Source: Brachynemurus nebulosus (taxonomy: Eukaryota > Arthropoda > Insecta > Neuroptera > Myrmeleontidae). Taken from it: a DNA stretch of 64,000 bases. Both the position numbers and the translations under genes were made by a program. The stretch is taken from contig JAPWDM010000001.1 in assembly GCA_035578155.1 (NCBI GenBank), positions 165,017,498 through 165,081,497 of the forward strand, in the 5' to 3' direction. The notes beneath the pieces are model-generated. The model saw only the letters and a list, made by a program, of their open reading frames with translations, had not been told where the DNA came from and did not search any database. This document shows positions 44,389 to 55,279 of this stretch, in pieces; the stretch's first letter is position 1; each line of letters begins with the position of its first letter.

Positions 44389-45195
44389 AGCTGTGATCGT
44401 AGCGAAGGTCGGTTGGTGTCCATAAGGTCACGGGTAGGGTTGCCAACTCTACCAATGAATATTTCGGGATTTGATGGGAAAAAAATCGGGACGGGACAAG
44501 TAAAATCGGGACCAAAAATAATACAATTGATATGCAAAAAAAAAAAACAAACAAACGTTTTTAATCATCCACTAGGAAAGATATTCTTTTTATTTTTATT
44601 ATTTGTTACTAACAGCTACATATTTAAACGATGTTCTTACAAACCTTTAAACAAAACAATTTCTTGAAGATAAAATATTACAATAATATTTCTTTATTTT
44701 ATTTTATTAAATTAGAAATCAATTTTTTAAATTTTTAGATTTTTAATTTTTTTTTTTTTTTTTTTTTTTGCATATCAACTGTATTATTTTTGGAGAAAAA
44801 CATTTTTTATAAAGTTGACCGTCTTTGGCATTGACGTACGTCAAATAATTTCTCCCATTTTTTGGAGAGATTTTAATGTTGGAGGAATTTTAATGAGTTA
44901 ATCTGGCAACACTGGAAGCTGTATAAGTTATAAATCAGTAGACAGAGTACACTTTATCAGTAGGTACAGCAAATATACTTACTTTCTTGGCCGTCATGAC
45001 ATGCAAGCGCGATAATTTGGAAACAACAATAGCGAGACTAGCGGGACTAAAATTTTAAAAAAATTGTAGATTTTAAAAATCGGGACAATTAGCGTTTCGC
45101 CACTACTGTTGTCGGGACGCGGGAAATATAGGCCCAAAATCGGGACAGTTGGCAACCCTAGTCACGGGTTCGATGCTGGGTCCATCCTGTAATTT
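44389..45195 (+). repeat. tRNA-like (SINE-type) sequence split by a hAT element
   Basis: Removing the insert at 44435-45160 and one target copy leaves AGCTGTGATCGTAGCGAAGG, GTTGGTGTCCATAAGGTC, then ACGGGTTCGATGCTGGG and TCCATCC. It is followed by T runs that could end pol III transcription. TAGCGAAGG and GGTTCGATGC sit where A and B boxes of a tRNA would be. Their spacing (about 33 bp) is shorter than in a standard tRNA. A tRNA pseudogene is the alternative. Confidence 0.4.
44435..45160. mobile_element. hAT non-autonomous element
   Basis: It starts TAGGGTTGCCAACT and ends AGTTGGCAACCCTA, with a perfect 8-bp duplication GTCACGGG (44427-44434, 45161-45168). Repeated CGGGAC motifs lie near both ends. 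An internal inverted pair AATAATACAATTGATATGCA / TGCATATCAACTGTATTATT flanks a central poly-T-rich segment. Confidence 0.92.
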
Positions 45196-46890
45196 TTTTC
45201 ATTTTTTTTTTTTTAAATTTAAAATATTATTGAAATTAATAATACAACATATATGTAAATGTTAATTGTCACTATATAAATAATTTATATTTAAAGTTCC
45301 GACCAGCCGGACGCTCATTATCAGTTTTGAAACCACCAAAATGACAAATCGCTTGTAGACTTTCAATCACATTTAGATATCTTGAAGATACCGAAGATGA
45401 AGGGAAAAATTCGACTTCCGTGATGGGGCCCCGCTGTTCACGGCGTTTTTTTAAGCATTTATTTACATCTTTTTAATGCGATAGTAAAACTGAAAGCAAT
45501 TTTCACAAAACAAGTACCATTTTATTTTTCATCTTAAGATCAGGAGATTCGGAAATTATTTTATCATTTTATGTATTATAAATTACTATAACTATGGTAA
45601 ATAATAATTATTAAGTAATAATTTTATTTCAGATTTAAATAAAACAAGATAATTTTAAAATATTCGATGGTTCGAAAAATCGGTATAAGAATAAGAGTTA
45701 GGTGCCTACTGTTTTAGGTAATATGGATTTGAGTTAAATAATTTATCTAATTGTAAGTATTATACGTACACTAATTAGAATATTTGAAGTAGATATTGCT
45801 AAATCTCAAGCAACTAATAGATAATTTATTTTGGTAACAAATATAAGAGTAAAATTAGTAAAAGATTTATGTTTTTTTAAATTTGATTCTTTGAACCCTA
45901 GGCTTTTTCCACTAACAATAAGAGAGCTATAAAGGTAGGTACCATTTACATTTTTTTTAAAATTTAGAATAAACGTTAAAAAATTATTTCAAAGCTGCAC
46001 TGGAGGGTACATTCAAGTATTTACTATTTTAGTATTCATAAATAAATTTTGTTGCAAAATTCTGATGTAGGTGCTTTAATATTTATTGTACGAATGACAC
46101 GCACTCTGCGGTACTTAATAGTACCTACCGTTGAACACAATAGGTTAAAATAGTGAAATAACAAACTTAACAAGTTTAGTTTTTAACATATTGTAGATTG
46201 TAAAAATCATTTTATATGAATAATCTAAATATATTCAAAATTAATATAATACCTACGAGTATAATATATGACAGTATTCTCATACTTAATTTTAACTACG
46301 ATTTTTTTATTCAATTAAAATATAAATATAAATTAACTGTGATAAATTATTTTAAATATAAATCATTGTTTTAAATTTTGATGCCATTAAATGATTATGT
46401 GATTAATGTATGATTTTTTTTTTAAATATCAGTGGCGGTTGATAACTAAAATCATAGTACGGAGAAATTAAATTTTGTATTTGTTAAAATTTTAAGTCGG
46501 TAATAATACTGATATTTTAATGTTTTCTAATCGGCCTGATAAATTAGTTTTTTATTTTTTTTATTTTTAACAGTTACCACCGGTTTTTGAGGTATGATTC
46601 CGGACTTTTGTTTCCTTATGAAAGGTGAAATTAAATGACAATTTTTTCCTCTTTCTACTTAGGTATATATCATATTATGCTATATTTTTCTTAGGTTTAG
46701 ATCGAAAAATGAACAAATTAATATTTAATCAAGTACAAATTCTAACGTCCTACAATAATTACTATGAAAGAATCACGAAAAATATTTTACTAGAATTTTC
46801 CTATGACTAACCGCTTTCAAGTTGATCCCGAACACTTGTTTATCTTATGGAATATGAAGTAGCACGGTTAAATTTTTTTCCCCTTCTTTA
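45196..46890. other. AT-rich stretch, nothing recognised
   Basis: About 50 bp near 45370-45420 is an imperfect complement of 9305-9358 (CCATCTTCG..AAGATATCTAAAT..GTGATTGAAA), so a worn repeat is present. The rest shows nothing I can name. Confidence 0.5.

Positions 46891-46896
<6 letters not shown>

Positions 46897-46979
<83 letters not shown>
46897..46979. repeat. (AT)n microsatellite
   Basis: About 41 uninterrupted AT units. Confidence 0.95.
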
Positions 46980-46981
<2 letters not shown>

Positions 46982-47457
46982 ATATACATGTCATATCTAA
47001 TTTCGAAGATGACCTCGAAAACTTAAGAAAATGTAAGTTATCGTATGACCTTAGAGAGTTTGTACCTAATTTATTAAATTTTTATTGCATAATTTATTCA
47101 TTTTTCGACCTAAATTCGGAAAAAATTTATAAAAATAATTTTTTTCCGATTTACAAGAGGTTATTTTTTCAAGAGAGGTATAATATATTATGATATATTG
47201 ACAGAAAGGGGAGAAAAAAATGTCATTTAACTGTGATAAAATCCAGTTCATGTTCTCCATAAGAAAAAGAAAGATTTAGGCTTATAGCCGAAAAGGGGTG
47301 GTTAGAGAAAAACTCTTAGAAAATATTTAAATTCTATGTAAAAGATGCTGTAGAACGTGCAGATAAAAATAGCATAGTTCTTACCGTAAGAAGTTACTGG
47401 AAGAAAAATAAATTCCGAGTTATGGTTTTTTTTTTTGGCGATAATTTTTAAACTATA
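46980..47457. other. AT-rich stretch, nothing recognised
   Basis: No gene or delimited repeat was seen. Confidence 0.5.
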
Positions 47458-48530
47458 CTACTACAAACAATTAAGGGAGCAAAAAGAAATTGTTAATTTT
47501 TTAGCACGTGATTTTTGAAGGGCTGTATTTATGTGAAAAATTGAATGAAAAATTCAATTTTTTTTTTCAAATTTTTCCAGTTAGGCATCTTTTATCCATT
47601 AAAATTTAAAAATTAAGAAAAAAAATTATTTTTTAAAATTTTTTTCAAGATTTAAAAGATTTTTTCAAATTTTTTCCAAAATTTTTTTTAAAATTTAATT
47701 TTAATTTTTTAATTTTTTTGAAAATTTCAATGGATAAAAGATGCTTAACTGTGGAAAAATTTGAAAAAAAAAAATTGAAGTTTTCATTCAATTTTGTTCA
47801 TTCAATTTTGCTCCTTTATTTTTTAATTCTGAAATTTTGAACAAACGGTTTACGAAGACCATTCGATAGATCAATCTGCCGATTTACAGGGTTATTGGGG
47901 GTACATTGAGGTATAAAAATTCATACAAACATTCGACTCCGCATCAATATTCGCAGGGATGCCGACGATTTTTCACAACAAGGAAAAAAGTCCCTTTTTT
48001 CACATTTTTCAGAATAAAATTAAGGATGAAAAAATTTTTTTTCCTAAAGTACGCGGCATAGCCTTGTAGGAAATTTATTCCATATTCCAAAACTGCTCTT
48101 CAGTTTTCTGTCCGATCAGTGGTTACTGAGATATCGATGGTTAAAGCAAAAAGGATCCTTTTTCATTCAAAGTTGGATACCTCCGGAACAAATCACCGTA
48201 GAGAAAAATTTTAAAAAGGAATTTGAAGCTGAATAAACAGGCTATCATGTCAATACCATGATTTTACTGTAAAAAAATTTTTCAAGTCCGTAGACCAAAA
48301 AAAAAGATCAAAAAATTTGCAAAAACATTTTTTGTATTATTCCTTATAATTGCTCGATAACTGTCACTCTTAAAATTTTTTGGACGAAAGATCTGAAAAC
48401 TAGAATTTTGGTGCTTCAAAATGGTTTTTTTAACATTTCGATACGACCATTTTCCACGTAAATAGAGCCTTTCAAAAATCACTAAAAAATAAACAATTTT
48501 TTTTTTTGCTCCCTTAATTGTTTGTAGTAG
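47458..48530. mobile_element. TA-site element V, copy 1
   Basis: The ends CTACTACAAACAATTAAGGG and CCCTTAATTGTTTGTAGTAG are exact complements, continue with GAGCAAAAA, and are flanked by TA (47456-47457, 48531-48532). A central hairpin at about 47540-47800 has arms with GGCATCTTTTATCCATT. The right part shares GAAAATGGTCGTATCG, TAGTTTTCAGATCTT and GATATCGATGG-type phrases with 57167-57800. Non-autonomous, Tc1/mariner-like by target. Confidence 0.78.
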
Positions 48531-48532
48531 TA

Positions 48533-48867
48533 TAAATGGATTTTGGGAAGTTTAGAAATAGCATTCTAGGCGTTTAGTGGTTCTGTATAATTAATCTGAT
48601 TTAATCGAGACTGTACCTTTTACCGTTTACGAGATCTCAATGTTTGTAATTTTATTAGAGACATTCTGTATAAAGAAATTACTCTACAAAAATATGGCAA
48701 ACGAAACAAACAGTAAAAAGTCGATCGAACTAACATGTTAAATTGAAATTAACTTTGACATGTTTAGATAGTAAAAATTAAATTATTCAATTTAAGAAAC
48801 ATTGTAGTTGATTTCGAGTCGTGAATTCAATAAGCCACGTAGTACTTTGCTACAATTTTATTAAATT
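48533..48867. other. AT-rich stretch, nothing recognised
   Basis: No gene or delimited repeat was seen. Confidence 0.5.
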
Positions 48868-49233
48868 ACTAGCTCTACCCGCGACGTCGTTCGCGCGACA
48901 CATTGTTATAAACTCAATGAGAAGTATATAAGTGTAATAATTATACAGAACTTGCATAGAACAATAATTATTACGTAATGCATGCACATGCTCAAAATGG
49001 TTTTTCTATTTTCTCGTGGGAATGAGACTTTTAAGTAATAAAAAGTATCCTAAGTGTTGACGCAGGCAATAAGCTATCATTACACCAAATTTCATAAAAA
49101 TCCGTTCAATAGTTTTTGCGTAATGTGTGCACATGTTCAAAATAGTTTTTCTATTTTCCCGTGGGAATAAGACATTTTCTCGGAGTAAAGAGTATCTTGG
49201 ATGTTGACCCAGGCAATAACTTATCACCATACC

Positions 49234-51110
49234 AAAGGGCATAGCCGGGTAAGATAGGGAAAACGGCCTTGACGCAAAATTGATTGTTTTTATAGGAAAT
49301 AATACTTCTTAGCCCCAGATACATTCCTGCCAAATTTCAACCTTCCGAGGCTAATAGTTTATGAGTACACAGACAAAAATTTTCAAAAAAAAATTTTTTT
49401 GACCAAATTACTGAGCCGATTTATTTGAGTTTAATATATATTGTGTACCCACCTTAGGCAAAGTAATAAAAAAAAATTAACGTTATATCCCTTTATTATA
49501 CTAATTTTTTTAAATTTTTTAATTTAAGTAAATTTTTTTTTGGCACTTACGCGTTAGCGACACCCACCATTTTTTGTTCAATAATATGTCTCTTAGTACT
49601 CTATAACATATATTTTTTTGAAAAAATTTTAGTTGGTAGAACATAGTAATATTTCAATACAAATGCATGCCATGTTCGGTACTACATATATTACTTATGT
49701 ATAAAAAGAACCATAAAGTAAAGCATCTGCCTTATTTCTAATACACAGTAGAACTCTAAGGAGTGCAATAAAATGTTCTCTTCCCCCCTGAGCTGCAGTT
49801 CTTGGAGTTCATGTGACGGTCTAAAAAAATATATATTTTGACTTGTTATAAAAAAATATGTTTTAACTTATTAAAAAATAATTTTCAAGGTTAATTTTAC
49901 CATGAATCTGAATATTTAAATGAAATTAATAAAATTATCTCAGCATATTTACTAATTAAAATTACATCTAACTCAACAAAAATTATAAGTTTTAGAAACT
50001 TTATTGAAATAAAGATAATATTGATAACCATAATACTTCTTAAAAAAAATTCAACAATGTATAGTAATAACAACAGTCCGGCTAAAACCTGCCGTAGTTA
50101 TAAAAATATGTAGGTACATTACATGTACATATTACTAACTTGACGAAAGTGGTGTATATGTGTACGCAATATGTAGCTCGCCCCCCTCACTTGATGTTTT
50201 CGTTGCACTTTTTAAGGGGGTGCAGAAAGTGGATTTTTTCTGTAATAAAATTACATACGTTCATAACTACATCAAACAAGCCTAGACAAACGTCTAGCTT
50301 TATCTACCGTTTGTCTTCTTTTGTTAACACGATGACGGGTCATGGGGAATTATAACGAAATGACCAACTGGTATACTATTTTGACAGCTAATAAACTTTA
50401 TATAAAATTGTTGACGTCGTAAGATGTGGTGTATGAGCTAACAAAGTTTCACTTGACGTTTTACGAAGGAGAAAACTAACAAAAGAGAAATCAATATCTA
50501 TTTTGTTTTATTAATAAAAAAAGACAAACGGCAGATAATGTTGCACTTTTGTAAATTTAAACTAGTTTATCGTAGTTATGAACGTATGTAATTATATTAT
50601 TTTAGAAATAGGGTAGATATTATACTTTATAGTTCTTTTTATACATAATATATGTAGTACTGAACATGGCATGGATTTGTATTGAAATATTACTATGTTC
50701 TACCAACTAACATTTTTCCATAAAAATATATGTTATAGAGTACTAAGAGACATATTATTGAACAAAAAATGGTGGGTGTCGCTAACGCGTAAGTCCAAAA
50801 AAAATTTACTTATATTTAAAAATTTTAAAAAATTAGTATAATAAAGGGATATAACGTTAATTTTTTTTTTTATTACTTTGCCTAAGGTGGGTACATAATA
50901 TATATTAAACTCAAATAAATCGTCTCAGTAATTTGGTCAAAAAAATTTTTTTTTGAAAATTTTTGTCTGTTTGTATATTCATAAACTATTAGCCTAGGAG
51001 GGTTGAAATTTAGCAGGAATGTATCTGGGGCTAAGAAGTATTATTTCCTATAAAAACAATAAATTTTGCGTTAAGGGCCGTTTTCCCTATCTTACCCGGC
51101 TATGCCCTTT
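49234..51110. mobile_element. 1.9-kb element with about 500-bp terminal inverted repeats
   Basis: The arms at 49234-49740 and about 50600-51110 begin AAAGGGCATAGCCGGGTAAG and are largely identical. They include GGTGGGTGTCGCTAACGCG. A further inner inverted pair lies at 50255-50285 and 50565-50600 (ACGTTCATAACTAC). The host reading of the palindrome (CATACCAAA...TCAAAATC) is interrupted cleanly, but the target duplication is unclear. No transposase was seen. Confidence 0.75.
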
Positions 51111-52074
51111 AATCAAAATCTGTCCAATAGTTTTTGCGTAATGTGTGCACATGGTTTTTCTGTTTCCCTGTGGGAATGAGACATTTTCCCGGAATAAAAA
51201 GTATCTTAGATGTTGACCCAGGTAATAAGTTATCATCATACCAAATTTCATTAAAATCCGTCCAATAGTTTGTGCGTGATGCGTGAACAGACAGACAGAC
51301 CGACAGATAGACAAAAATTTTAAATGTCGCTGTTTTGATACCTACATCCGTACATCGATAACTATTTACAGTGTCAGTACAATTTTAAAAAAATATTCTG
51401 TGTACAGAAATGGTCTCGTTACAGTTTTATGATATGTATAGAATAAAACACCAATTTTGTGACGTTTTTTATTCGATAATAGTTTTCTTAAACAAGTTAA
51501 GTTTTAAATAACATTATTGTCTATATGCTACAATTGCTACAACAAGGTACATATTATACAGTATGTTTTACAGAACATACAAAATTTAACATGAGAAAAA
51601 ATCGTTGGGATCAGAAAGAATATGTCGGCCGAAAACTAGACGGTTGACAACCCTGACTGACATCTGTATTGCATTTTATGACACTTGTAAGTTGTCGCAA
51701 CATGCATGGCATGTGGCCCGTAAGTGATTGTCCGACCGATCCGTTATGTTAGACCGATCCGATAGACTCTTGTTTTGAAAGTATCGGAACCGGAGTGCAG
51801 GACTCGGAGATGAAATTCGTGTCGGAGTCGAAGTCCCGTAACATTGCTATTGCTAAAAATGTATATTATATGATACATATAAATCTTGATATTGGTACAT
51901 ACTACTTTTAATTTACCCTGTAATATATACGTATAATAAAACTGTAACGAAACTATTTCTGTACATGGAATATTTTTTGAAAATTGTACTGCTACTGTAA
52001 ATAGTTATCGATGTAGATACCAAAACAGCAATTTTTAAAATTTTTGTCTGTCTATCTATCTGTCTGTCTGTTCA

Positions 52075-52930
52075 AGCATCATGCAAAAACTATTAGACGC
52101 ATTTTAATGAAATTTGGTGTGATGATAACTTATTACCTGGGTGAAAATGTCCCATTCCCACGGGAAATTAGAAAATTATTTTGAGCATATGCACACACTA
52201 CGCAAAAACTATTGGACGGATTTTGATGAAATTTGGTGCGGTGATAACTTATTAGTTGGGTCAACATCCAAATAATTTTTAGTCCGGGAAAATGTCTCAT
52301 TTCCACGGGAAAATAGAAAAACTCTTTTAAACATGTGCACACAGTACGCAAAAACTATTGAACGGATTTTGATGAAATTTGATGTAGCGATAATTTATTT
52401 CCTGCCTCAACACTTAAGATACTTTTTATTACGGGAAAATGTTTCCTTTCGTCGGGAAAATACAAAAACCATTTTGAGCATATGCATGCATTACGCAAAA
52501 ACTATTGGACGGATTTCGATGAAATTTGGTGTGGTGATAACTTATTAGCTGGGTCAACATCTAAAATAATTTTTAGTCCCGGAAAATGTTAATTCCCACG
52601 GGAAAATAGAAAAACTATTTTAAGCATGTGCACACATTACGCAAAAACTATTGAACGGATTTTGATGAAATTTGGTGTGGTGATAATTTATATCCTGCTT
52701 CAACACCTAGGATACTTTTTATTACGGGAAAATGTTTCCTTCCTTCGGGAAAATACAAAAACCATTTTGAGCAGATGCATGCATTACGTAAAAACTATTG
52801 GACGGATTTTGATGAAATTTGGTAACGTGTAACTTATTACCAGGAAGATACATTTTACTTCGGGAAAATGTCTCATTCTCACGGGAAAATAGAAAAACCA
52901 TTTTGAGCATGTGCATGCATTACGCAAAAA
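52075..52930 (+). repeat. tandem array of about 145-bp units in the right arm of the palindrome
   Basis: Six units share ACGCAAAAACTATTGRACG, GATTTTGATGAAATTTGGTG, GTGATAACTTATTA and GGGAAAATGTCTCATTCCCA. Alternate units differ (AACATCTAAAATAATTTTTAG versus ACACTTAGGATACTTTTTATTAC), suggesting a dimer of about 290 bp. The left arm keeps only about three units, so the arms differ in copy number. Confidence 0.85.
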
Positions 52931-53030
52931 GTATTGTTCTATGCAAGTTCTGTATAATTATTATACTTATATACTCTTCATTGAGTTTATAACAATGCGT
53001 CGCGCGAACGACGTCGCAGGTACAGCTAGT

Positions 53031-53328
53031 TCAATATATAAGTAATTAAAGTAGTTTGTTGTAAACCAGAAAATTTTTGTAAGCTTTAACTTAATACTTT
53101 ACAAATGTTAATATTCTACTCTTTGCGTTAGTTGGCAAGTGCTGTATATATAGTGTTTGCAGTTTATTATAACGTTTACAGATTTAATATTATATTAAAG
53201 AATGCTAATTGCAAAATGTAGTTACATAACAAACAGATGCTAGTGTTCACTCATCTGTACTACCTTAATTAACATTCTGAAATAAATTCGATTTGTGTAT
53301 TTATATGCTTGTAATCAGTAACTATATA
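53031..53328. other. AT-rich spacer, nothing recognised
   Basis: No gene or delimited repeat was seen. Confidence 0.5.
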
Positions 53329-53660
53329 GTCCGAGGGCCCGCCGTATACAAAACCTATGAATAAGATACATGAACGATTTTTTGTGAGTAAGTAGTACTG
53401 TCCCAGACCTAACGGGAACCTCGTTTAGAATTGTCTAAATTTGCTCGTATGATAAAAATCTGACGTCACTTCTGGTTATGGTATTGTTATGTCAACAAAT
53501 ACATTGATGATATTTACACCAAAATAAAGTTTTCAAGGTGCAAAATAAAAACATCGAGGGCTGCCAGGCCTTAGTAATTCGCAACACTGAGGCCTATGGC
53601 TCAAAAATCGTTCATGTATCTTATAGGTACATAAAATTTGTATACGGCGGGCTTTCGGAC
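53329..53660. mobile_element. TIR element with GTCCGA..GCCCGCCGTATAC ends
   Basis: The left end GTCCGAGGGCCCGCCGTATA and complement of the right end GTCCGAAAGCCCGCCGTATA each continue with a second block, AGATACATGAACGATTTTT, next to the body. No clean target duplication was found. It is 332 bp and non-coding. The superfamily is unknown; a PIF/Harbinger or related origin is a guess. Confidence 0.7.
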
Positions 53661-53845
53661 CATAATGGTCATTTGCTTGCCGGTAGGAGTGTGTATTTAC
53701 AATTTCTTGTTAAATAAATTTGATCTTTTATTTGAGTGTCTAAAATGACCATAGTCGCTCTATTATTATTAATTTAAATTCATAGAATAAGTATACCCAT
53801 GGTGGAAACGCAGGGGGCAGATTTGTTATTTTGAATAATCTCTTA

Positions 53846-54353
53846 AGGGCCCCATACACGATGAGATCTGTATCGCTACATGTTACAGGTATCAGTATCA
53901 TGATACAGATCTCGTCATGTATGTGACTGTCTCCGTATCACTGTATCAGTATCAGCAAGTATCAGCTGGTATCATGCTTGTCTCAAGTATCGTGGTAACT
54001 ATGGTTGCATTTTTATTTTGACAGTCAATAAAGTAAATAATTGTTATTTATTTGAATAATCATGTCTGCAGATAGAGATTTTTGGGAAGATTTTATTAAT
54101 ATGTATAAATTATACCCATGTCTACGGGATTCAAAATGTAAAGATGTTTGTATTGCAATTGCTAATAGCACAGGTGCCACAGGTCGTAGATCGCACATTT
54201 CTTTATTAATAAAATTTTTTATCTGTACTGAGGTTTTACGATTCAGTCTCAGCGTGTGTGTGCTAAATAAACATGATACAAATCTCAGATATATGTATCG
54301 CTATTTGTATCGATACAAGGTATCGATACAGATCTCATCGTGTATGGGACCCT
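53846..54353 (+). mobile_element. PIF/Harbinger element, internally deleted, with MADF remnant
   Basis: The left end AGGGCCCCATACACGATGAG and complement of the right end AGGGTCCCATACACGATGAG continue as ATCTGTATCG. TTA flanks both sides (53843-53845, 54354-54356). The element is 508 bp and keeps the start of the accessory-protein gene. TATCGATACA-type motifs repeat near both ends and may be protein-binding sites. Confidence 0.9.
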
Positions 54354-54361
54354 TTAGATAA
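54062..54361 (+). pseudogene. MADF (Myb/SANT-like) domain, N-terminal fragment
   Basis: From the ATG the peptide reads MSADRD then FWEDFINMYKLYPCLRDSK. The W, the L/M-Y spacing, and the P-C-L-x-D-x-K block match the first helix and turn of MADF domains. Arg replaces the usual Trp after Leu. After residue about 32 the frame loses domain character, consistent with an internal deletion, and it runs out through the right TIR. PIF/Harbinger elements carry a Myb/SANT-like second gene, and MADF proteins are known partners of insect PIF-like transposases. Confidence 0.75.
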
Positions 54362-54483
54362 GAGAACTGTAAGTAGAATAGACGAGTTTTCTTACTGTTC
54401 CAAAGAAAAATCTCAAAACCCATGTAGTTTAGTTCGTTCGTTGGTCATTTTCATAATTCCTGCAATTTGCCACTGTTAAACAC

Positions 54484-54867
54484 TAGAGATGTTATGGATA
54501 TCCGTAACCGTAACTGAAACTACCGGATATCCAAATTAATTAAATATGCGAAGCCGAAACCGTATCCGAAAATATAAGTTTCGGTTTTGTTTCGGATAAT
54601 AAAAGACAACTGCCGTTGGAAAATTGAGTTTAATCGAAGCAAGTTTTTGTTGCATATGTATTTCTTTTAATAGAATTCCGTTGATTCGTGTTTAACGTTC
54701 ACTTTTTGGAGTAAAAAATTTCACTATAAGCAATTATCCGTAACCGTAACCGTATCCGAAACAATATCCGATATTATTACATACCCGTAACCGAAACCGA
54801 AACCTAAAAAAAAATGTTTTTAAATATCCGTATCCGTATCCGAAATTTCATATCCATAACATTCCTA
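54484..54867. mobile_element. hAT MITE rich in CCGTAACCG motifs
   Basis: It starts TAGAGATGTTATGGATATCC and ends ATATCCATAACATTCCTA. A perfect 8-bp duplication TTAAACAC flanks it (54476-54483, 54868-54875). Both halves contain runs of CCGTAACCGTATCCGAAAC-type hexamers, in the same style as subterminal repeats of hAT elements. Confidence 0.9.
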
Positions 54868-54934
54868 TTAAACACTAAACAAAAACAAAGTTATCACAGT
54901 CATTTAACCTGGAGATCAGTATAAACGCTCTAAA

Positions 54935-55271
54935 GCAGGGGTTTCCAATGTTTTGTGTCGGTGAAACAAATTGTAAAATATTTTGCGACTATAAATACAA
55001 AAACAAAATAAAAAGTAAAAAAGAAGATAAAGAAGAAAGGGGAAAAATTGGTATAAATTATGAGACTAGTGGCGCATACACAATATTACTGATAAACAAT
55101 ATTAGCAAGAATATTGAACTTTATATTAACACGTTGACAGTTAAGAGCGCTGTACAGCGTCAAGTTAAACCTGACTAACTGTGTCACAACGCTATCAACA
55201 ATTGCGTACAAAGTGTACACCAATAAGGAATATATCAATAACTCGCTCGTTCTCTAGGTACTATAGATACC
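54935..55271. other. hAT-like left end and unassigned sequence
   Basis: CAGGGGTTTCCAATGTTTTG at 54935 looks like a hAT left terminus, but no matching right end was found. A 76-codon frame over it has no domain. The rest, to the next element, is unassigned. Confidence 0.4.
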
Positions 55272-55279
55272 GCAGCGCT

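Larger units (their letters stand above)
48868..53030. mobile_element. 4.2-kb palindromic element, Helitron-like ends
   Basis: Both ends are inverted copies of ACTAGCT-(C/G)-TACC followed by GCGACGTCGTTCGCGCGAC. Matching continues inward to a 51.41-51.45 kb / 51.93-51.97 kb pair around GTTTCGTTACAGTTTTAT. A loop of about 470 bp lies between. Each outer end reads CTAGT with a CGACGTCG palindrome about 12 bp away, as in Helitron 3' ends. It could be two head-to-head Helitron-like copies or one foldback element. A 1.9-kb element at 49234-51110 splits the left arm. Confidence 0.62.

Noticed and set aside
54484..54867. CCGTAACCG runs as telomere-like repeats
   Set aside because: They are irregular, lie within a hAT element with exact 8-bp duplications, and do not match the insect TTAGG telomere unit.
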